A DNA stretch of 64,000 nt from Rhodoplanes sp. (GTDB lineage Bacteria > Pseudomonadota > Alphaproteobacteria > Rhizobiales > Xanthobacteraceae), in NCBI RefSeq assembly GCF_013377085.1, contig NZ_JACAAX010000006.1, forward strand, positions 1 to 64,000, in the 5' to 3' direction. Below, piece after piece: positions 1 through 8,131 of the stretch. A program made the position numbers and the translations under genes. The notes beneath the pieces were generated by a model. That model was given only the letters and a program-made list of their open reading frames with translations. It had not been told where the DNA came from and did not search any database. How positions within the stretch are numbered: position 1 is the first letter of the stretch; each line of letters opens with the position of its first letter.

Positions 1-260
1 TCCATTGGTGGTCAGACATCATAAATCCGAGCTGATCACCCGGAAACCGTATCAGGCCTTCCATTGCCACCAACTCAATGTGGGGAAAATCTGGGGAACA
101 GGGACGGTATCTTTCGATCTATCTGATATTACTAGAGTAATTATACTCTCCCCCAAGAGCCGGCCGCAACTTTTTTGGGGGGCAGATGACTAAGGGGACG
201 TCGGGTCTGTAGGGTGAACCCGTCCGCCTTGTCGGTCGACTCGACGCGAGTCTGGCCTTA
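1..260. other. AT-richer non-coding stretch upstream of the restriction gene
   Basis: No convincing gene is seen here. Base composition is clearly more AT-rich than the rest of the window. Positions 134-149 hold an inverted repeat (AGAGTA, 4-base centre, TACTCT) in the AT-rich part, about 110 bases before the start of the putative restriction enzyme gene. It could be an operator or promoter element for that gene, but no clean -35/-10 pair was assigned. The left edge of the window cuts whatever lies before it. Confidence 0.4.
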
Positions 261-1154
261 ATGGTGCTTGCGCAAAAGTCTGCCAAACATCTTGTCGGGC
301 GTGCGATGTACGGTCCTGGGATCCTCGTCCGCACCTTGTCGAAGCCGACCCGCGAGGATCGGTTGGGCAACCGCTGGCAATACCATTCACGTAGCGACCA
401 TCATTCAAAAGTCGCCTGCTGGGGTATCGTCTTCGATCTCCTCCGCACCTGCCCGCTGCTGTACCGCCACGTCGAGGCCGGCCGCGTCTATTTCGGCATC
501 AACCATGAAATGCGCGACTTCGTGCACGACAGAAAGAAGAACCTGGATCTCGTATTCTGCACGCGATCCGGCGCAGATGTCGACGATCCGGCGCTGTCAC
601 TGGACCGAATGGCCCGCGATCTCGAAATCGAACTCGACGACAAAGAGAAATCAGAATTCGCGGCTCTTCCGGAGCTGCGTCGCGCGCCTGTCGGAAGTGT
701 CCTCATGGCGCTCGAAGCAAAGGCTTGCATGACAGCGCATCAGCGCGCCTTGCCGCGCCTCTACGACGAACTCAATTCGTCGCATCTCACCGTCCACGGG
801 GCCACCGACCAGGCGATCGCCGCCGGATTTGCGATGGTCAACATCGCGAGCCGCTATCTGAGCCCGGACCTCAACAAGAAGAACCGGGCTGCCGATCCCG
901 ACTGGAGCACGCACGACCAGCCACGCGATGCGAGCCTCGCGGTCGATAAAATTCGGCAATTGCCGAAAAGGGCCAAACCGGGCGACACGGGCTACGATGC
1001 GCTGGCGATCGTGATCGTCGATTGCGCCAACGATGGATCGCCGGTCGGGCTGGTGAGTACCCCGCCGGCTCCCCAGCCCGGTGACATCTATCACTACGCA
1101 TCGATGATCGATCGCCTCGCCCACATTTACGCGACGCGGTTCAAGGATCTGTGA
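261..1154 (+). CDS. Putative type II restriction endonuclease, PD-(D/E)XK type
   Basis: This 297-residue protein is read as the restriction enzyme partner of the adjacent methyltransferase. It has no family name I can give with certainty. A PD-(D/E)XK-like arrangement is visible: Asp96 in KKNLDLVF, then Glu152-Ala-Lys154 at the end of a hydrophobic strand (SVLMALEAK), followed by a helix with ALPRLYDELNSSH, which is the usual spacing of a nuclease core. The N-terminal part (GNRWQYHSRSDHHSK, residues 37-50) looks conserved, which supports the chosen ATG. The gene converges on vsr and their 3' ends overlap by 28 bases, so the island is compact. Lower GC upstream and the R-M context suggest horizontal transfer. 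The alternative is an unrelated protein that merely neighbours the methyltransferase, but nuclease is more likely. Confidence 0.6.
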   Translation: MVLAQKSAKHLVGRAMYGPGILVRTLSKPTREDRLGNRWQYHSRSDHHSKVACWGIVFDLLRTCPLLYRHVEAGRVYFGINHEMRDFVHDRKKNLDLVFCTRSGADVDDPALSLDRMARDLEIELDDKEKSEFAALPELRRAPVGSVLMALEAKACMTAHQRALPRLYDELNSSHLTVHGATDQAIAAGFAMVNIASRYLSPDLNKKNRAADPDWSTHDQPRDASLAVDKIRQLPKRAKPGDTGYDALAIVIVDCANDGSPVGLVSTPPAPQPGDIYHYASMIDRLAHIYATRFKDL

Positions 1155-1546
1155 AGCCGGGCCGCGAGGGCGTCGGCGTCGACGGTTTCGCATTCCCAGA
1201 CGATCACGACCCGAAAGCCGGCCCGGCGCAGCGCCCGAACGGCGGCCGTATCGCGCTTCTGATTGGTCTCGAACTTGTTCTGCCAGAACGCCGCGTTCGC
1301 CTTGGGGGTCGTGGTCCGCTTGCATCCGGGATGCCGGTGCCAGAAACAGCCGTGGACGAAAACGGCCCATTTCCGCGTACGATTGGCGAAGTCCGGTGAA
1401 CCTGGAAGGGAACGCACGTTCAGCCGATAAGCATGCCCCGCGGCCCTCAGCGCCGCAGCGACGGCAAGCTCGGCCGCAGTGCCGTGCTGGCGGACGCGCG
1501 CCATGAGCGCGCTGCGTTTGGGATCGGTCGGCGTCGGTCGCTTCAT
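1127..1546 (-). CDS. vsr: Very short patch repair endonuclease Vsr
   Basis: Vsr nicks next to the T of T:G mismatches that arise when 5-methylcytosine deaminates, protecting the sequence methylated by the partner enzyme. The 139-residue protein shows the family signatures: SALMARVRQHGTAAE at the N-terminus, LPGSPDF with the catalytic Asp52, VFVHGCFWHRHPGC (residues 63-75) with the active-site and zinc-site His/Cys, and VIVWECE near the end. Length is normal. The ATG at 1546 was chosen because it overlaps the stop codon of the upstream methyltransferase (ATGA), which is translational coupling, and because residues before it do not match the family. The 3' end overlaps the convergent restriction gene. 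Confidence 0.93.
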   Translation of the reverse strand: MKRPTPTDPKRSALMARVRQHGTAAELAVAAALRAAGHAYRLNVRSLPGSPDFANRTRKWAVFVHGCFWHRHPGCKRTTTPKANAAFWQNKFETNQKRDTAAVRALRRAGFRVVIVWECETVDADALAARLHRSLNRVA

Positions 1547-2721
1547 TCCGCGGCGAGGGTCGGTATCCGATCGAGCTTCATGCCGTCGGCCCCGCTTTCC
1601 ATCCGCTCGAGATGGCAGCGGAGCCGATCCAGAAATCCAGGCTGGAAGCGCAACGTGCTGCGCTCGGTTCGCCCGAGAAACCCGCGCGTCGCTCGTGCCG
1701 AGAGCAGCTTGCCGGGATGGCGGAGAAAACGGACGAGCGATGGACGAGCGCGCCGGATCGGGAACGAGCCGATGTCGACTCGATGCCGCCGGTCTCCGTC
1801 GAAGCGGGCGGCTTTCGGCCATCGTCCGTCTGCACCGAGCTCCCGGTCGCGCTCAGGGTCGTAGGATCCCGGTTCGGCGAGGCGTTTGCCGAGCCACTCG
1901 GCCACCGGAACCGTGACGGCATTTCCCACCAGCGACCAGCGCAGCGATGCGCGTCCGACCGTCACGGCCGGCGCAGTCCAGTCGGGCGCGAACCCTTGAA
2001 GCCGCTCGGCGTCGCGGATGTCGGGGGTCACCACGTCGCCGCCGGGGAGCAGGATCGCCGGCGGTGAGGCGATCCCGACCGTCGAGCCGTTTTTGAGGGT
2101 CGGGATCGCGTCCGGTGCCCAGCCGAGCCCGCGGATCCCTTCGGTCCAATAGAAACCATGCGCGTGGGTGGCGAGAGTGGTTCGCGGATCGACCGGCTCA
2201 TGGTCGTCGGCGAGAAGCACATCGGCGGGATCGGCGTCCGTCCTCGTCGCGACGAACAGCACGCGCTCCCGGCGTTGCGGCAGGAAGGCCAGCGAGTTCA
2301 CCACCCGATAGGCCCAGCGGTAGCCGCGCTCCTCGAACGCCTCGACAAGCAGCCGCAGGCCCTTGCCCTGGTCGAGGTGAAGCATGAAGGACACGTTCTC
2401 CAGCACGACCCAAGGGACGCGCCGGCGATCGAGCAGTCTGAAAACCTGGCCGACGAGCCCGGACCGTTTGCCGCCGATTCCGGCCGTCATCCCGGCTTGG
2501 CTCAGATCCTGACAGGGAAACCCGCCGACGACGATTTCGGTGTCGCCCGGCAGCGAGCGCAAGCCGAGAATGTCCGGCGCCAACGGCACGTCGGGAAACC
2601 TGCTCGCCAGCACGGCGCGTGCAGGTTCCCAAATCTCGCAGAGGATCGACGCCTCATGGCCGGCCGCCGAAAGGCCGAGCTCCAAGCCGCCGATTCCCGC
2701 AAAGAGCCCCGCGACCTTCAT
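1543..2721 (-). CDS. DNA (cytosine-5-)-methyltransferase
   Basis: Type II C5-cytosine methyltransferase, expected to protect the host from the neighbouring nuclease. All key motifs are visible in the 392-residue product: motif I FAGIGG (residues 7-12) for AdoMet, motif IV GGFPCQ with catalytic Cys70, motif VI ENV (108-110), motif VIII QRRER (149-153), a motif IX-like ERLQGFAPDW, and motif X GNAVTVPVAEWL (266-277). About 110 residues follow motif X, a longer tail than the minimal enzyme. It is the first gene of an operon with vsr (4-base overlap). A GTTC-N7-GTTC box at 2814-2828 lies about 93 bases upstream of the start, so damage-inducible control is possible. The recognition sequence cannot be told from the sequence. 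Confidence 0.93.
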   Translation of the reverse strand: MKVAGLFAGIGGLELGLSAAGHEASILCEIWEPARAVLASRFPDVPLAPDILGLRSLPGDTEIVVGGFPCQDLSQAGMTAGIGGKRSGLVGQVFRLLDRRRVPWVVLENVSFMLHLDQGKGLRLLVEAFEERGYRWAYRVVNSLAFLPQRRERVLFVATRTDADPADVLLADDHEPVDPRTTLATHAHGFYWTEGIRGLGWAPDAIPTLKNGSTVGIASPPAILLPGGDVVTPDIRDAERLQGFAPDWTAPAVTVGRASLRWSLVGNAVTVPVAEWLGKRLAEPGSYDPERDRELGADGRWPKAARFDGDRRHRVDIGSFPIRRARPSLVRFLRHPGKLLSARATRGFLGRTERSTLRFQPGFLDRLRCHLERMESGADGMKLDRIPTLAAE

Positions 2722-2813
2722 TCCGTCTTCTACCCCGCCCCGCCGGTCGAGCCGGATCCGAATCGATCCGCTCGACGAGCCGACTTTGCGTCGTTGTGCC
2801 GACGAAACGAAAT

Positions 2814-2828
2814 GTTCTCATATTGTTC
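2814..2828. promoter_or_regulatory. LexA-type box, GTTC-N7-GTTC
   Basis: The sequence gttc-tcatatt-gttc matches exactly the alphaproteobacterial SOS box (direct repeat GTTC with 7-base spacer). It lies in the AT-richer gap between the methyltransferase start (2721) and the 3' end of msrB (2907), so the only gene it could control in this window is the methyltransferase-vsr operon. Being bound by LexA is inference. Confidence 0.6.
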
Positions 2829-2906
2829 TCAAAAACGGAAGCGGTGAATCGCTCCGATCCACCGCTTTGAAGTGTTCGTCCGACGCGTCGGCCCGACGCG
2901 TATCCC

Positions 2907-3314
2907 TCACGCCGGCTCGAAGTTCAGCGCGACGCCGTTGATGCAGTAGCGCAGGCCGGTGGGCGGCGGGCCGTCCGGAAACACGTGGCCCAGGTGGCTG
3001 CCGCAGCGGCTGCAGTGGACCTCGGTGCGCACCATGCCGTAGCCGCGGTCGGTGGTGGTCTCCACGGCGCCGTCGACCGGATCGTTGAAGCTCGGCCAGC
3101 CGGTGCCGCTCTCGAACTTGGTCTTGCCGACGAACAGTTTTTGGCCGCAGCCGGCGCACACGAAGGCGCCGGCGCGCTTCTCGTGCAGCAGCGAGCAGCT
3201 TCCGGGCGCCTCGGTGCCGTGCTGGCGCATCACGGCGTACTGCTCGGACGTCAGCAGCCGCCGCCACTCCTCGTCCGTGCGGGTCACCGGATAGGTCTTG
3301 GTCTCGGTCTCCAT
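2907..3314 (-). CDS. msrB: Peptide-methionine (R)-S-oxide reductase MsrB
   Basis: MsrB reduces the R-isomer of methionine sulfoxide in oxidised proteins, using thioredoxin. The 135-residue product is of standard length for a stand-alone MsrB. It carries the zinc-binding pairs CAGC (Cys53/56) and CSRC (Cys101/104), the GTGWPSF substrate loop (70-76), and the catalytic Cys124 in LRYCINGVALNF. No signal peptide is seen, so it should be cytoplasmic. The start ATG lies at 3314 and is preceded by a GGAG-like ribosome site. It is a single-gene unit; its upstream neighbour is transcribed divergently. Confidence 0.96.
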   Translation of the reverse strand: METETKTYPVTRTDEEWRRLLTSEQYAVMRQHGTEAPGSCSLLHEKRAGAFVCAGCGQKLFVGKTKFESGTGWPSFNDPVDGAVETTTDRGYGMVRTEVHCSRCGSHLGHVFPDGPPPTGLRYCINGVALNFEPA

Positions 3315-3580
3315 TCGGGGGTCTCCTGGCGGGCGCCGGGGCGGCGCGACCGCCCTAATGTAGGGGCGCCCGCGCCGCTCCGCACGGGGCCCGCCGCGGC
3401 GGCGCCGGCCCGGCCCGACGGGAGTGGCCGCCTTGTTCGGGTGCCTCGGCGCGGCGGCTCCGAGATAGGCCGGCCGGTTTAATACAAATCGTTGGAATTC
3501 ATTTTACGGAATTGCATCATCGTAGTGGCAGTGTCCTCCGGTTGGGGGCCGATAGTCTGGTCCCGACGGGAGCAGGGCCG

Positions 3581-4900
3581 ATGACTCAAAACCGGCAGTA
3601 CCCGCGTTATCTGACGCTCAAGATGGGCCAGATCACCGGCGAGGGACTCGAGCGCGATTGCGCCGTCCTCAATGTCTCGCGCGGCGGGGCGTGCGTGCTG
3701 GTGTCGGAGATCGACAGCCTTCCCGACGCCTTCAGCCTCAGCTTCGACGGCGATACCCGCGAATGCGCCATCGCCTGGCGCGAGCGTCACCGCCTCGGCG
3801 TCGCTTTCACGGACGGTCCGCTCGACGAGGGCCTGCTGCCGGATCCGCAGGCGCTGCGCAGCGCCGAGCGCGGCGACGACGTGCTGCGGGTCGCCGAGCT
3901 CTTCTTGCGCGGCGTTCATGCCTATACGGAGCAGCAGCTCGAGCTGTTCGACACCGTGATGCACCATCTGCTCGACAACACCACCGACGAGGCGATGGCG
4001 CAGCTCAGCGTGCGTGTCGCGCCGGTGCAGCGCGGTCCGACCAAGGTGATCCACCGGCTCGCCGAGGACGACGACATCGCGGTGTCCGGCCCGGTGCTGG
4101 AACGCTCGCCGATCCTCGCCGAGGATTTTCTGGTGCGCATCGCCCGCTCCAAGAGCCAGGCCCATCTGTTCGCACTCGCCGGCCGCATCATGGTGCCCGA
4201 AAAGGTCACCGACGTGCTGGTCGATCGCGGCGACACCGCGGTGGCGCACCGGGTGGCGGCGAACGAGGGCGCCTTGATCTCGCGCGGCGGCTTCCAACGC
4301 CTCGCCGGCCGGGCCCGGCAGGACGAGGACCTCGCCAAGCACATCGTCCATCGCCGCGAGGTGCCGGCCGATCTGTTCGCGGCGCTGGTGCGGCTGGTCG
4401 CCGAGCCGGTCCGCCAGCAGCTCCTGCGCGATCCCGATCCCGACGTGCGCCGCCGCATGGCGCAGTCGCTGCTCGCGCCGGCCGAGCCGGCCGGGGCGGC
4501 GCCCGCCCGCGGGCCCGCCCGCGCGCGCCCGAGCGATGCGACCCGCGAGATCGATACCGCGACCCAGCGTCGCCTGCTCGTCGCCGCGGCGCGGGACGGC
4601 AAGCTCGACGAGACGATGGACACGCTCGCCAGCCTCACTCGCGTGCCGGCCGAGGCGATCCGCAACCTCGTGCGGCTCGGCTTCGAGGACGGCGCGCTGG
4701 TGCTGTGCAAGGCCGCAGGCCTCGGCTGGCCCGACGCCAAGAGCGTCTTCACGGTGCTGATGACCCGCAACGCCCGGGTCGATTACAAGGCGGCCTTCGA
4801 GCGCTACATCACGGTCTCGGGCGATGCCACCGAGCGCGCCGTGCGCTACCTCAAGGCGCGCAAGGCGCCGTCGATCTCCGAGCTGCGCCGCATGCTGTGA
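3581..4900 (+). CDS. PilZ-DUF2336 domain protein, possible c-di-GMP responsive
   Basis: The 439-residue protein begins with a PilZ-like domain: the c-di-GMP binding signature RQYPR (residues 5-9) followed by NVSRGG (31-36) is intact. The rest matches the DUF2336 type found mainly in alphaproteobacteria, an all-helical protein with HEAT-like repeats (for example SPILAEDFLVRIARSKSQ and VRQQLLRDPDPDVRRRMAQS), including a Pro/Ala/Arg-rich linker near residues 305-325. The ATG at 3581 is preferred over one at 3512 because the extra residues do not resemble PilZ and a GGGAGCAGG ribosome site lies in front of 3581. No membrane segment is seen. The role is unknown; a c-di-GMP sensor acting through the helical part is inference, though two diguanylate cyclases lie 13 kb away. 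Confidence 0.8.
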   Translation: MTQNRQYPRYLTLKMGQITGEGLERDCAVLNVSRGGACVLVSEIDSLPDAFSLSFDGDTRECAIAWRERHRLGVAFTDGPLDEGLLPDPQALRSAERGDDVLRVAELFLRGVHAYTEQQLELFDTVMHHLLDNTTDEAMAQLSVRVAPVQRGPTKVIHRLAEDDDIAVSGPVLERSPILAEDFLVRIARSKSQAHLFALAGRIMVPEKVTDVLVDRGDTAVAHRVAANEGALISRGGFQRLAGRARQDEDLAKHIVHRREVPADLFAALVRLVAEPVRQQLLRDPDPDVRRRMAQSLLAPAEPAGAAPARGPARARPSDATREIDTATQRRLLVAAARDGKLDETMDTLASLTRVPAEAIRNLVRLGFEDGALVLCKAAGLGWPDAKSVFTVLMTRNARVDYKAAFERYITVSGDATERAVRYLKARKAPSISELRRML

Positions 4901-4910
4901 CGTCGGCTTT

Positions 4911-4937
4911 GGTCCTGCCGCAGCGTCCGGCAGGGCC
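4911..4937. terminator. Hairpin between convergent genes
   Basis: Ten-base arms GGTCCTGCCG and CGGCAGGGCC (one G-U type mismatch) around a 7-base loop, in the 54-base gap between the convergent DUF2336 and TRAP binding protein genes. It has no clear T tract on either side but is placed where a shared terminator would be. Confidence 0.45.
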
Positions 4938-4954
4938 GCTCGGCGGTCGGCGTG

Positions 4955-5953
4955 TCAGGGCGCCAGCGCCGTGACGGTGTCGTAGACGTCGCGGGACAAC
5001 AGGCCGCGCACGATCAGCTCCTCCCAGACCGGCGCCATCCTGGCGCGCAGCGGTGCAGGATCAATCGCCGCCAGCACGGCGTTGTCGGCCATCACGGCAT
5101 CGCCCAGGTCGCGCGCGGCGTCCTCGGCCGCGAGTCCCGTATAGACGCGGCCCGCCTGGTTCGCCGCTTCGACCAGCACGGCCCGGTCCAATGCGCTCAA
5201 ACCCTTCCAGACCCGCTCGCTGATCGCCATGGGCCAGACCCGCGGCGAGTCGCCCGTGGCGGTGACGAACGGCGCGACATGCGCGAAATGGGACGCGCGC
5301 ACCCGCCCGAGCGGAACCGCGGCCGCCTCCGCGACGCCACGGCGCAGCGCCAGATAGGTCTCGTTCCAGCCGAGCGCGACCGGGACGGCCCCGACGCTGC
5401 GCCAGGAGCGCGTGGCGAGGTCGTCGTTGTTGACGCGGATGCGCAGCCCGTCGAGATCGGCCGGCGTGCGGATCGGCCGGATCGCGACGATGACCCGGTC
5501 GGGGCCGCGCACGCCGTTGAAGTCGGTCGAGACGAAGCGAATTCCGGACTCGATCAGGCGACGCTCGGCCCGCTCGAACGTCGGGCTGTCGAGATAGCGC
5601 CGCAAATGCTCCGCGCTCGCGAACAGATAGGGCAGAGCCAGCACCCCGATCTCCTGCGGCGCGATCGGCCGGTAGGTGTCGAGCGGACCGGTGTAGAGAT
5701 CGATCGTGCCGGTCCGCAGGCCTTCCAGCGGCGACCGCGCGGCGGCGAGCGCATCGCGCAGATGCACCTCGATCCGCAGCCGTCCACCGGACTGCGTCTC
5801 GACATTCGCCTTGAAGGCGGCGAGCGCCATCGCCTCGGGGCTTCCCGGTTCCATCGGCTCGCTCAGCCGCAAGGTGGTGTCGGCGAGCGCCGGGCCGGCG
5901 CCGAATGCAAGCACGGCCGCCAGCAGGCAGCCGATCGTCCTGGTCGTGGTCAT
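4955..5953 (-). CDS. TRAP transporter substrate-binding protein, DctP family
   Basis: Periplasmic binding protein of a tripartite ATP-independent transporter, which delivers carboxylate-type ligands to membrane partners DctQ/DctM. The 332-residue product has a Sec signal peptide (MTTTRTIGCLLAAVLAFGAG, cleavage near PALA-D24), then the DctP fold with the typical GTIDLYTGPL and the DLDGLRIRVNN segment that carries the ligand-contacting Arg. The ATG at 5953 was chosen because the signal peptide starts there and an AGGACC ribosome site precedes it; an upstream in-frame ATG would spoil the signal. No dctQ or dctM lies beside it, so it is an orphan binding protein. A LysR gene is divergent across a 139-base gap and is the likely regulator. 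The ligand is not known. Confidence 0.85.
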   Translation of the reverse strand: MTTTRTIGCLLAAVLAFGAGPALADTTLRLSEPMEPGSPEAMALAAFKANVETQSGGRLRIEVHLRDALAAARSPLEGLRTGTIDLYTGPLDTYRPIAPQEIGVLALPYLFASAEHLRRYLDSPTFERAERRLIESGIRFVSTDFNGVRGPDRVIVAIRPIRTPADLDGLRIRVNNDDLATRSWRSVGAVPVALGWNETYLALRRGVAEAAAVPLGRVRASHFAHVAPFVTATGDSPRVWPMAISERVWKGLSALDRAVLVEAANQAGRVYTGLAAEDAARDLGDAVMADNAVLAAIDPAPLRARMAPVWEELIVRGLLSRDVYDTVTALAP

Positions 5954-6092
5954 GGGGAGGTCCTCTCGGGGCCGCAGCCGGTGGCGCGACGAACGCACCC
6001 GGGCGACCCCGCCAACAGACACTGGACCTCGGGACAAGGTCAAATTATCATTTGCGATCAGTATCGATAAGCCACGCTAATCAAGGTGTGCC
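5954..6092. promoter_or_regulatory. Divergent promoter region, TRAP binding protein / LysR
   Basis: This gap must hold both promoters. Its right part is AT-rich and contains an inverted repeat TTATC (6045-6049) ... GATAA (6066-6070) near the LysR start. Such spaced dyads are typical of LysR operators, but the exact site is a guess. Confidence 0.35.
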
Positions 6093-7043
6093 GTGATCGA
6101 CGTTCGTCTGCTGCAGGCCTTCTACTGGGTGGCGACGCTCGGCGGCTTCCACAAGGCGGCCGCCCGGATGAACATCACCCAGCCGGCCGTCTCCCAGCGC
6201 CTCGCCCAGCTCGAGACGGAGCTCGGCGTCACCCTGATCGAACGGACCCGGCGCAGCGTCGCCTGCACGGAGCGCGGGCGCGACCTCCTCGTCCATGTCG
6301 AGCGCATCCTGTCGCTGCACGACGCCATGCACCACGCAATCGCGGCACCCGACGCCGTGCACGGCGTGTTCCGGCTCGGCGTGGTCGAGACGATCGTCCA
6401 CACTTGGCTGCAGGACTTCATGCATGCGCTCGACGAGCGCTATCCGAACCTCGTCCTCGAGATCGATGCCGGCGCCTCGCCGTCGCTGGAGGACAAGCTG
6501 CGCGCCGACGAGATCGACCTCGGCTTCCTGCTGCTGCCGCTCAACGATCCGGGCATCGAGATCCTGGAGCTGTGCAGCTTTCCCATGGGTCTGGTGGCGA
6601 GCCCGGCGCTCCGGCTGGGCGGCCGGCGGGTCTCGTTCGCGCAGGTCGCGGAGCATCCGCTCATCACGTTCGTCCGCCGCGGCGAGATTCATGCCGTCGT
6701 GCGCCAGGCCTTCGCCGACGTGCCCGACCTGCGGCTGCACGTGAGCAGCACGCTCGCCCCGATCGTCCGCATGGCGGTCGACGGCCTCGCGGTGGCCTGC
6801 GTTCCTCCGGCGGCCGTGCAGCGGGAGCTGACCGACGGCGATCTCGAGGTGGTGCGCACGCCGGCGCCGCTCGCCGAGGTGCGCTTCGCGGCGTGCTGGC
6901 GACGGACGCCGGACCGCCGGCTGGCGCGCTCCGTCGCGGCGATCGCCGCCGAGGTGGCACGGGCGGCGGCGGCGCGCGGCCGGGCCGTGCGGAGGAGGTC
7001 GACAAGGTCCGGCGCGACGGGCAAGAAGCGCCGTCCGGCGTGA
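6093..7043 (+). CDS. LysR-family transcriptional regulator
   Basis: A 316-residue DNA-binding regulator. The N-terminal winged helix-turn-helix is clear (LLQAFYWVATLGGFHKAAAR then MNITQPAVSQRLAQLETELG), followed by the co-inducer domain with LDERYPNLVLEIDAG at the usual place. Translation starts at a GTG at 6093; the first residues MIDVRLLQAF fit the family exactly. The C-terminus is extended by a basic tail (RRRSTRSGATGKKRRPA) not needed by the family. It is divergent from the DctP gene and 80 bases upstream of a deaminase gene in the same direction, so it may control either. The inducer is unknown. Confidence 0.92.
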   Translation: MIDVRLLQAFYWVATLGGFHKAAARMNITQPAVSQRLAQLETELGVTLIERTRRSVACTERGRDLLVHVERILSLHDAMHHAIAAPDAVHGVFRLGVVETIVHTWLQDFMHALDERYPNLVLEIDAGASPSLEDKLRADEIDLGFLLLPLNDPGIEILELCSFPMGLVASPALRLGGRRVSFAQVAEHPLITFVRRGEIHAVVRQAFADVPDLRLHVSSTLAPIVRMAVDGLAVACVPPAAVQRELTDGDLEVVRTPAPLAEVRFAACWRRTPDRRLARSVAAIAAEVARAAAARGRAVRRRSTRSGATGKKRRPA

Positions 7044-7123
7044 GGTCGCTCGACGGCGGCCCGCCGGCGTCCGATCATGACCGTGTGCCGCGTTTCGTGC
7101 GTCGTCGCGACAGGAGGAGACCA

Positions 7124-7591
7124 GTGAGCGAGATCGACTTCATGCGTCGCGCCATCGCGCTGTCCGAAGAGTCCGTCGAGACCGGTGGTGGGCCGTTCGG
7201 GGCCGTGGTGGTCCTGGACGGCCGCATCGTCGGCGAGGGGGTCAACCGGGTGGTGCCGGACGGCGATCCGACCGCCCATGCCGAGGTGGTGGCGATCCGC
7301 GACGCCTGCCGAAACCTCGGCGCCCATGTGCTGGAAGGTGCGATCGTCTTCACGAGCTGCGAGCCGTGCCCGATGTGCCTCGCCGCGATCTGGTGGGCGC
7401 GCGTAAAGGAGATCGTCTACGGCAACGACCGCGCCGGCGCGGCCGCCATCGGCTTCGACGACCAGGCGCTCTACGACGAGGTGGCCCGGCCGCTCGCGGC
7501 GCGCGTGCTGCCGCTGCGCCGGCTCGCTGCCGAGGAGGCGGCCGAGGCGTTTCGGCTGTGGGCGGACAAGCCGGACAAGGTCCGCTATTGA
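7124..7591 (+). CDS. Nucleoside/base deaminase, probable guanine deaminase
   Basis: Zinc-dependent deaminase of the cytidine deaminase-like fold. The 155-residue product has HAE (His52, Glu54 as proton shuttle) and PCPMC (Cys82, Cys85) as the zinc site. The GGGPFGAVVV entry strand, the aromatic IWWARVKEIVYGN after the cysteines, and the C-terminal FDDQALYDEVARPL match the guanine deaminase GuaD branch rather than TadA, so conversion of guanine to xanthine is the likely reaction. The GTG at 7124 is chosen because a strong AGGAGGA site lies six bases before it. It follows the LysR gene by 80 bases and could be co-transcribed. Confidence 0.82.
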   Translation: MSEIDFMRRAIALSEESVETGGGPFGAVVVLDGRIVGEGVNRVVPDGDPTAHAEVVAIRDACRNLGAHVLEGAIVFTSCEPCPMCLAAIWWARVKEIVYGNDRAGAAAIGFDDQALYDEVARPLAARVLPLRRLAAEEAAEAFRLWADKPDKVRY

Positions 7592-8131
7592 GGCGCGGCA
7601 GACGAGGCCTCGTTGCACTCGGCGGACGTCCTGCATCGGCCAGGCCGCGCGCCCGATGTGGACCGCGACTTGCGGCTGCCGATCCATGATGGCGATCGGC
7701 CGGAGAACGGCACGAGCCGTTACGAACCGATCGATTGCGTCGAGCCTGTCGACCTCACGAAGGGAGGCGGCCGGATCAGCACCGGTCGCCGCACCGGGTT
7801 CTGCACCGGGTCGGGAAGGGGAACGGACAGCGGTTCGATCCGGAGCAGCTCGCGGACACGGCCTGACCATGCAGGAGCTGCCCCGTATCAAAGCCGCCCA
7901 TGACCGGATGGTCCGGGCCTGCGAGTCCGAGCCTCCGGGTCGGCGGCATCCGAGGCGATGGCGGTCGCCGACACGAGAGCCGTGGAGCGTCTCGACGAAA
8001 CCCGCGACGGTCTCGTCCGCGGCGTCTTCGGTGCTCGTCGGGATCGGAATCGCAAAACGCCGAGGGCATCGGGCAAGACGAATGGCTCGACTGCTTGACA
8101 ACCCGAGCGGCAATTCCCTACCGGTTCTCGG
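7592..8131. other. 540-base stretch with no recognisable gene
   Basis: Several short open frames exist on both strands but none has a ribosome site, family motif or alphaproteobacterial third-position pattern that I can support. A 12-base palindrome ACGAGGCCTCGT lies near 7602-7613, just after the deaminase stop. The stretch may be a decayed gene or a promoter region for the methyltransferase that follows. Confidence 0.4.

Noticed and set aside
5-193. Small open frame at the left edge
   Set aside because: No ribosome site or family resemblance; it lies in AT-rich DNA that looks regulatory.
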